From Mangrovimicrobium sp033283265 (GTDB lineage: Bacteria > Pseudomonadota > Gammaproteobacteria > Pseudomonadales > Halieaceae), in the NCBI GenBank assembly GCA_033283265.1, contig JAWMQN010000002.1, positions 620,001 through 684,000 of the forward strand: a DNA stretch of 64,000 bases. The letters run 5' to 3'. Within the stretch, counting starts at the first letter, position 1; each line of letters starts with the position of its first letter. This document shows, in pieces, positions 61,988-64,000 of the stretch. The translations under genes were made by a program, and so were the position numbers. The notes beneath the pieces were generated by a model. The model did no database searches and had not been told where the DNA came from. It worked only from the letters and a program-made list of their open reading frames with translations.

Positions 61988-64000
61988 ATGGATACCCTCA
62001 AGCCACTGGCCCTCGCGCTGGTGATGGCGCTCGCCGGCTGCAGCGCGAAGGACGATCAGGCCGCTGTATCCGGCAATAGCAGCGAGGCGCCCGCGGCGAG
62101 CGCCGACAGCACAGCGGCGCTGCCGTCCGTCGACTGGCAGAATTTCGGCGGCGACGGCCTGGAGCAGCACTACAGCACCCTCGACCAGGTTAACCTGGAC
62201 AGCGTCGGCCGCCTGCGACTGGCCTGGTACTACGACCTCGAGGACGGCTTTTCCGTCTCCACACCGGTGAAGGCCGGTGACAAACTCTTCACCACCACCA
62301 GCCACAGCCATATCCGCGCCTTCGACGCCGCCAGCGGCAAGCTGCTGTGGGAGTACGAGCCGAATCCCTCGGTGCGTGACCTGGCCCAGTCCTCCCTGCA
62401 CATGAGCTGGGGTAACAAGGGCATCGCCTGGTGGAACAACCGGGTCTTCCTCGCCACCACCGAGGGTCGGGTCATCGCCCTCGACGACAGCAACGGCGAA
62501 CAGCTGTGGGAAACGCGCCAGTTCGACCTGGCGGAAATTCGCTACAACAATGGCGCCCCGCGGGTCTTCGACGGCAAGGTCATCATCGGCCATGGCGGCG
62601 CCGACATCACCCCGCTGCGCGCCTACGTCACCGCCTACGACGCCATGAGTGGCGAGGAGGTGTGGCGCTTCTATACCGTCCCCGGCGACCCCAACAGCCC
62701 GGCGGACAGCAAGGCCGAGGAAATCATGCGCGCCACCTGGAAGGGCGACTGGTACGGCAAGGGTGGCGGCGGCACCGCCTGGAACGCCTTCAGCTACGAC
62801 GCCGAGACCGACCTGCTGTATATCGGTGTCGGCAACGGCTTCCCCTACAACCACCTGATGCGCAGCCCCGGCGGCGGCGACAACCTCTTCCTCGCCTCCA
62901 TCGTCGCGGTTAAGGCAGATACCGGCGAGTACGTCTGGCACTACCAGGTCTGCCCGGCGGAGCAGTGGGACTGCACCGCGGTGCAGGACATGACCATCGC
63001 CACCCTGGAGATCGACGGCGCGCCGCGCAAGGTGGTGATGCAGGCGCCGAAGAACGGTTTCTTCTACGTGCTCGACGCCGCCACCGGCGAATTCATATCG
63101 GCGGAGAAAATCGGCCGGGTGAACTGGGCGGAGAAGATCGACCCGGAGACCGGCCGCCCGGTGGAGAACCCCGCCATGCGCTTCAAGGAGGGCGACCAGC
63201 CCTTCGAGCTCTGGCCCGGCCCCCAGGGCGCCCACAGCTGGCTGCCCCAGGCTTTCAGCCAGCGCACCGGACTGGTCTACGTGCCGATCATGGACGTGGG
63301 CGCGATCTACGGCCCGCCGGAACCCAACGCCACCGGCATCACCGCCAACATGGGCCTGACCATCCTCGCCGACCCGGACAGCCTGGCCGACAGCCGCCGC
63401 AGCTACCTGCGCGCCTGGGACCCCTTGCAACAGAAAGCCGTGTGGACTGTCGACCTGCCCGGCGACTGGCCCGGCGGCGTGCTGGCGACCGCCGGCGACC
63501 TGGTCTTCCAGGGCCGCATGGACGGCTACCTGAAGGCCTACGACGCGCGCAGCGGGGTGGAAGTGTGGTCGCACAAGACGGCGGCACCCATCGTCGCACC
63601 GCCAATCAGCTACAGTGTCGGCGGCAGGCAGTACATCACCGTGCTCACCGGCAACGGCTCCCAGGGCGGCGGCATCCTCGCCAGCGGCAACGCCGCCTAC
63701 CGCACCGACTACCGCCTGCCGCGGCGAGTGCTGACCTTCGCCCTGGACGGCGATGCCACACAGCCGGACATCAGCCTGCCGCCGCGCAACCCGCTCAGCG
63801 ATCCGGATTTCGTGCCTGACGAAAAACGTGTCTACGCCGGGGCGATAACCTTCGGCAGCAACGGCTGCCTGGTCTGCCACGGCATGAACGCCATCGGCGG
63901 CGGCGCCGCGCCCGACCTGCGCTACTCGCCGATGATTCTCAGCGCGGAACTGTTCCGCTCAGTGGTGCACGACGGCACTCTGAAGGCCCGCGGCATGCCG
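61988..64000 (+). CDS. PQQ-dependent quinohemoprotein alcohol dehydrogenase, cut by the right edge
   Basis: Bases 61988-64000 encode 671 residues without a stop, ending in frame at the last base. A lipoprotein-like signal (LAGCSAK) is followed by an eight-bladed PQQ propeller (DAASGKLLWEYEP, ALDDSNGEQLWE, YDAETDLLYIGVGNGFPYN, GGGDNLFLASIVAVKADTG). A cytochrome c domain follows, with a CLVCH heme motif at the end of the window. The normal vicinal Cys-Cys pair of this family is not seen at the position where SWGNKGIAWW occurs. The enzyme oxidises alcohols in the periplasm and passes electrons to cytochrome c. Confidence 0.9.
   Translation, partial: MDTLKPLALALVMALAGCSAKDDQAAVSGNSSEAPAASADSTAALPSVDWQNFGGDGLEQHYSTLDQVNLDSVGRLRLAWYYDLEDGFSVSTPVKAGDKLFTTTSHSHIRAFDAASGKLLWEYEPNPSVRDLAQSSLHMSWGNKGIAWWNNRVFLATTEGRVIALDDSNGEQLWETRQFDLAEIRYNNGAPRVFDGKVIIGHGGADITPLRAYVTAYDAMSGEEVWRFYTVPGDPNSPADSKAEEIMRATWKGDWYGKGGGGTAWNAFSYDAETDLLYIGVGNGFPYNHLMRSPGGGDNLFLASIVAVKADTGEYVWHYQVCPAEQWDCTAVQDMTIATLEIDGAPRKVVMQAPKNGFFYVLDAATGEFISAEKIGRVNWAEKIDPETGRPVENPAMRFKEGDQPFELWPGPQGAHSWLPQAFSQRTGLVYVPIMDVGAIYGPPEPNATGITANMGLTILADPDSLADSRRSYLRAWDPLQQKAVWTVDLPGDWPGGVLATAGDLVFQGRMDGYLKAYDARSGVEVWSHKTAAPIVAPPISYSVGGRQYITVLTGNGSQGGGILASGNAAYRTDYRLPRRVLTFALDGDATQPDISLPPRNPLSDPDFVPDEKRVYAGAITFGSNGCLVCHGMNAIGGGAAPDLRYSPMILSAELFRSVVHDGTLKARGMP

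Overview
The window is 64 kb of high-GC DNA, densely packed with genes on both strands. The gene set points to a free-living, aerobic, probably marine gammaproteobacterium. The clues are an OprI-type alanine-zipper lipoprotein, a FinR/Fpr-like LysR-ferredoxin reductase pair, an Spu/Puu-type polyamine gene pair, two TonB receptors, a TPR-sulfotransferase, a RimB/RimK cluster and a PQQ-cytochrome dehydrogenase. A relative of the Halieaceae (OM60/NOR5) or a neighbouring Pseudomonadales/Cellvibrionales lineage is my best guess from gene content; no rRNA or other decisive marker is present. I saw no tRNA, rRNA, CRISPR array, prophage, transposase or integrase.

Left third (1-24 kb). A truncated c-type cytochrome is followed by a membrane-anchored catalase-like protein, a PpiC-like protein coupled to a HupE/UreJ protein, and a LuxR regulator. 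This regulator converges on a TonB receptor / TPR-sulfotransferase / amidohydrolase operon, and both convergent genes end inside the same repeat. Next come a solitary outer-membrane barrel, divergent glutamine-synthetase-like and class III aminotransferase genes (polyamine catabolism), an orphan ParA-like ATPase, and a low-GC islet (thiopurine methyltransferase, double CDGSH protein) with integron-cassette-like boundaries. The section ends with transglutaminase-like, GNAT, DUF2164 and M28 peptidase genes and the divergent LysR/ferredoxin reductase pair.

Middle (24-47 kb). This holds a SulP transporter, an outer membrane phospholipase A, an FAD glycerol-3-phosphate dehydrogenase, an HlyD/ABC exporter, a CorA transporter and a five-gene mscS-rimB-rimK-desuccinylase-mscS run. 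A sulfatase follows, then a peptide ABC importer with two tandem binding proteins and a fused OppD-OppF ATPase.

Right part (47-64 kb). A winged-helix/TPR regulator sits directly upstream of a second TonB receptor. A group of envelope genes follows (SH3 protein, PrsW-like protease, two unknown proteins), then a divergent 7TM histidine kinase / NarL-type regulator pair and a large unknown lipoprotein. The end of the window carries an inositol-phosphatase-like gene fused by overlap to an L,D-transpeptidase, the Lpp/OprI-like lipoprotein, and a PQQ quinohemoprotein dehydrogenase cut by the right edge.

The most unusual content is between the genes. Two families of palindromic elements occupy most of the longer intergenic gaps. 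Family B (three copies) has a nearly invariant 52-base core with two small hairpins. Each copy is enclosed by 25-28 bp arms that are complementary within the copy but unrelated between copies. Family A (four copies) shares a different short core. A third palindrome at 5.3 kb encodes identical KKGVRAL tails on two convergent proteins.
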